Part shown: positions 6,789 to 8,225 of the stretch, piece after piece
Position numbering within the stretch: the stretch's first letter is position 1
How the letters are laid out: every line of letters starts with the position of its first letter
NCBI GenBank assembly: GCA_018623675.1
Contig: JAAZVJ010000034.1
Coordinates: 1-8,225, forward strand
DNA: 8,225 bases
DNA from: Synechococcus sp. HW_metabat.54
Lineage (GTDB): Bacteria; Cyanobacteriota; Cyanobacteriia; PCC-6307; Cyanobiaceae
Reading direction: 5' to 3'
Notes under the pieces: model-generated
Told to the model about the DNA's origin: nothing
The model's input: only the letters and a program-made list of their open reading frames with translations
Database searches by the model: none
Translations under genes and position numbers: made by a program

Positions 6789-8224
6789 CAGGCTGCCACC
6801 GGAGAGGTATTGGCTTCATCGGGGCAGAGCCTGCTCCAAAGGCTGTTCACGTCGCCAGCGCCCATGGCCAGCACAAGATCACCGGCACGGCTGTGCTCCT
6901 GCACCAGCGCCGTGAGTTGGTCCATTGTGTCGGCCACCAGCACCGCCCGATCAGGGATCAGACCTTTTAATGCTGCGCCAAGGGTGTGGCTGTTCACGCC
7001 TGCAATCGGGGCCTCTCCCGCGGAGTAGATGGGTGCAAGGAGCACAGTGTCTGCGGCGCTGAGAGCTTGCGCAAAGTCACCGAGGAACTCCTGCGTACGG
7101 CTGAAGCGATGGGGTTGAAACACCACCAGCAATCGCTCAGGAGCTTTGGGGAGTGGGCTGCGGCCACTGCTCACCATTAATTGGGCCATGTTCAGGGTGG
7201 CCCGGACTTCACTCGGGTGATGGGCGTAGTCATCCACCACTTGCCGGCCTTGCCAGTTGCCGCGGAAGTCAAAACGGCGACCCGGTGGACGCAGTTGACT
7301 GAGGCCTTCCTGCAGTTGTGCGAAGGGGATTCCTTCCAGGCGACAGGCAGCGAGTGCGGCGGTGGCGTTGCTGAGGTTGTGGAGACCCGGCATCGGCAGG
7401 CTGATGCGGCCGATTAGGACCCCGTCTTCATAGAAATCAGCCTCGGTCCGATCCCCTTCGAGGGCGATCGGCAGGGCTGCGAAGTCCACACCTTCAGCGC
7501 TACTGACGGACCACCAAGCAGCGGGTTGAAAGTGTTCTCGAAGAATTGGATCGTCGTGGTTGGCGAGTAAGCGGGTGCAGCCTTCGCCGAACCGTTTCAG
7601 GGTTGCGATCAGATCAGCAAGGTCGGCGTAGTGGTCGGTGTGATCCAGTTCCAGGTTGGTGATGACCCCTAGAGCTGCTTCAAACTTCACCAACGAACCA
7701 TCAGACTCATCGGCCTCCGCCACTAGTAAGCGTCCTTCGCCTGCATGGCCATTGCTGCCGTAGCAGGGCACCACACCCCCAATCACGGCTGTGGGGTCTG
7801 CCCCTGCAGCCGCCAGCAGGGTGGTGATCACGGTGCTGGTTGTGGTTTTGCCGTGACTGCCTGCGACAGCGATTGAGGGTTGTTCTGCGATGAGCGCCGC
7901 CAGCACGTCCGATCGGTGCAGGACGGTTAATCCATGGGTTCGTGCCGCCTTGAGTTCAGGGTTCTCTTCGGGAATGGCTGAGCTCACCACCACCTGGGGT
8001 GCCCCGGCTTCTCCTCTTGTGAGGCTCTCGATGGTGGAGGCCACCTGTTCGGGGTAGACGCAGATCCCGAGCTCGCTGAGTTGCTTGAGGATGGGGGATT
8101 GCTTCGGTTCAGACCCGGAGACGCGATAGCCACGCTTGGCGAGGATGAGAGCGAGGGCAGACATGCCGATGCCACCAATGCCAATGAAATGGATGGGTTG
8201 TTGGCGACGGAGCGGACTGACCAA
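6788..8224 (-). CDS. murC: UDP-N-acetylmuramate--L-alanine ligase MurC (5' end at or beyond right edge)
   Basis: MurC is the cytoplasmic Mur ligase that adds L-alanine to UDP-N-acetylmuramate using ATP. Residue numbers assume the TTG at 8224. Visible are the UDP-binding Rossmann motif [18 protein letters not shown] (12-29), the P-loop GSHGKTTTS (122-130), [10 protein letters not shown] (168-177), the Mur-ligase [12 protein letters not shown] (188-199), DDYAHHPSE (331-339), FQPHRFSRT (369-377) and GAGD (455-458). These cover all three domains, so the protein is essentially complete. The reading frame stays open to the edge and the only in-window start is a TTG one base from it, with no room to see a ribosome binding site, so the true start may lie outside. 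The stop overlaps the murB ATG by one base. The order murC then murB matches their adjacent roles, although MurB acts first. Confidence 0.95.
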   Translation of the reverse strand: MVSPLRRQQPIHFIGIGGIGMSALALILAKRGYRVSGSEPKQSPILKQLSELGICVYPEQVASTIESLTRGEAGAPQVVVSSAIPEENPELKAARTHGLTVLHRSDVLAALIAEQPSIAVAGSHGKTTTSTVITTLLAAAGADPTAVIGGVVPCYGSNGHAGEGRLLVAEADESDGSLVKFEAALGVITNLELDHTDHYADLADLIATLKRFGEGCTRLLANHDDPILREHFQPAAWWSVSSAEGVDFAALPIALEGDRTEADFYEDGVLIGRISLPMPGLHNLSNATAALAACRLEGIPFAQLQEGLSQLRPPGRRFDFRGNWQGRQVVDDYAHHPSEVRATLNMAQLMVSSGRSPLPKAPERLLVVFQPHRFSRTQEFLGDFAQALSAADTVLLAPIYSAGEAPIAGVNSHTLGAALKGLIPDRAVLVADTMDQLTALVQEHSRAGDLVLAMGAGDVNSLWSRLCPDEANTSPVAA

Positions 8225-8225
8225 G

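Noticed and set aside
1..8225. HIP1 palindromes (GCGATCGC), typical of many freshwater cyanobacteria
   Set aside because: I found only near matches such as GCGATCGG near 7466 and no exact copy, which is consistent with a marine picocyanobacterium.
1..8225. tRNA, rRNA, CRISPR, insertion sequence or transfer island
   Set aside because: Genes are packed edge to edge, no repeated spacers or terminal inverted repeats are visible, and base composition looks even throughout.

Overview
The window reads as an ordinary core-genome segment of a cyanobacterium, most likely a G+C-rich marine Synechococcus or close relative. The basis is: the protein sequences look picocyanobacterial; the first 60 bases, counted by hand, are 60% G+C and the rest looks similar; and, from memory, the gene order (grpE, dnaJ, a small TusA-like gene, rsgA facing ybaB, murB, murC) matches the equivalent block in Prochlorococcus and marine Synechococcus. 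No mobile element, tRNA, rRNA, CRISPR array or compositional island is visible.

Layout, left to right. (1) Minus strand, 1-2361: the two ATPases of the type IV pilus motor, pilB (assembly, complete) followed by pilT (retraction, cut by the left edge after 214 codons). (2) A divergent control region of about 107 bp (2362-2468) with a perfect 6-bp inverted repeat. (3) Plus strand, 2469-5518: grpE, dnaJ, a TusA-family sulfur carrier gene and rsgA. The last three are packed with overlaps or near-zero spacing and are probably one transcript. (4) Minus strand, 5493-8224: murC, murB and ybaB, read right to left. murC and murB share a TGATG junction, and ybaB lies 24 bp after murB. The 3' ends of rsgA and ybaB overlap tail to tail by 26 bp. 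The right edge falls at or just inside the murC start.

Functionally, pilB/pilT power pilus extension and retraction. grpE/dnaJ encode two of the three parts of the Hsp70 cycle (dnaK is not here). The TusA-like protein carries sulfur and RsgA helps mature the 30S ribosomal subunit. MurC and MurB act in cytoplasmic peptidoglycan precursor synthesis, and YbaB is a small nucleoid-associated protein.

I found no previously undescribed system. The points most worth a second look are a four-cysteine tail on PilB (possibly a protein-docking module), a TusA-like protein lacking the second proline of the CPxP motif, the tail-to-tail overlap of rsgA and ybaB, and a possible mini-ORF ending on the dnaJ start codon. 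There is no gene-free stretch longer than 300 bases.
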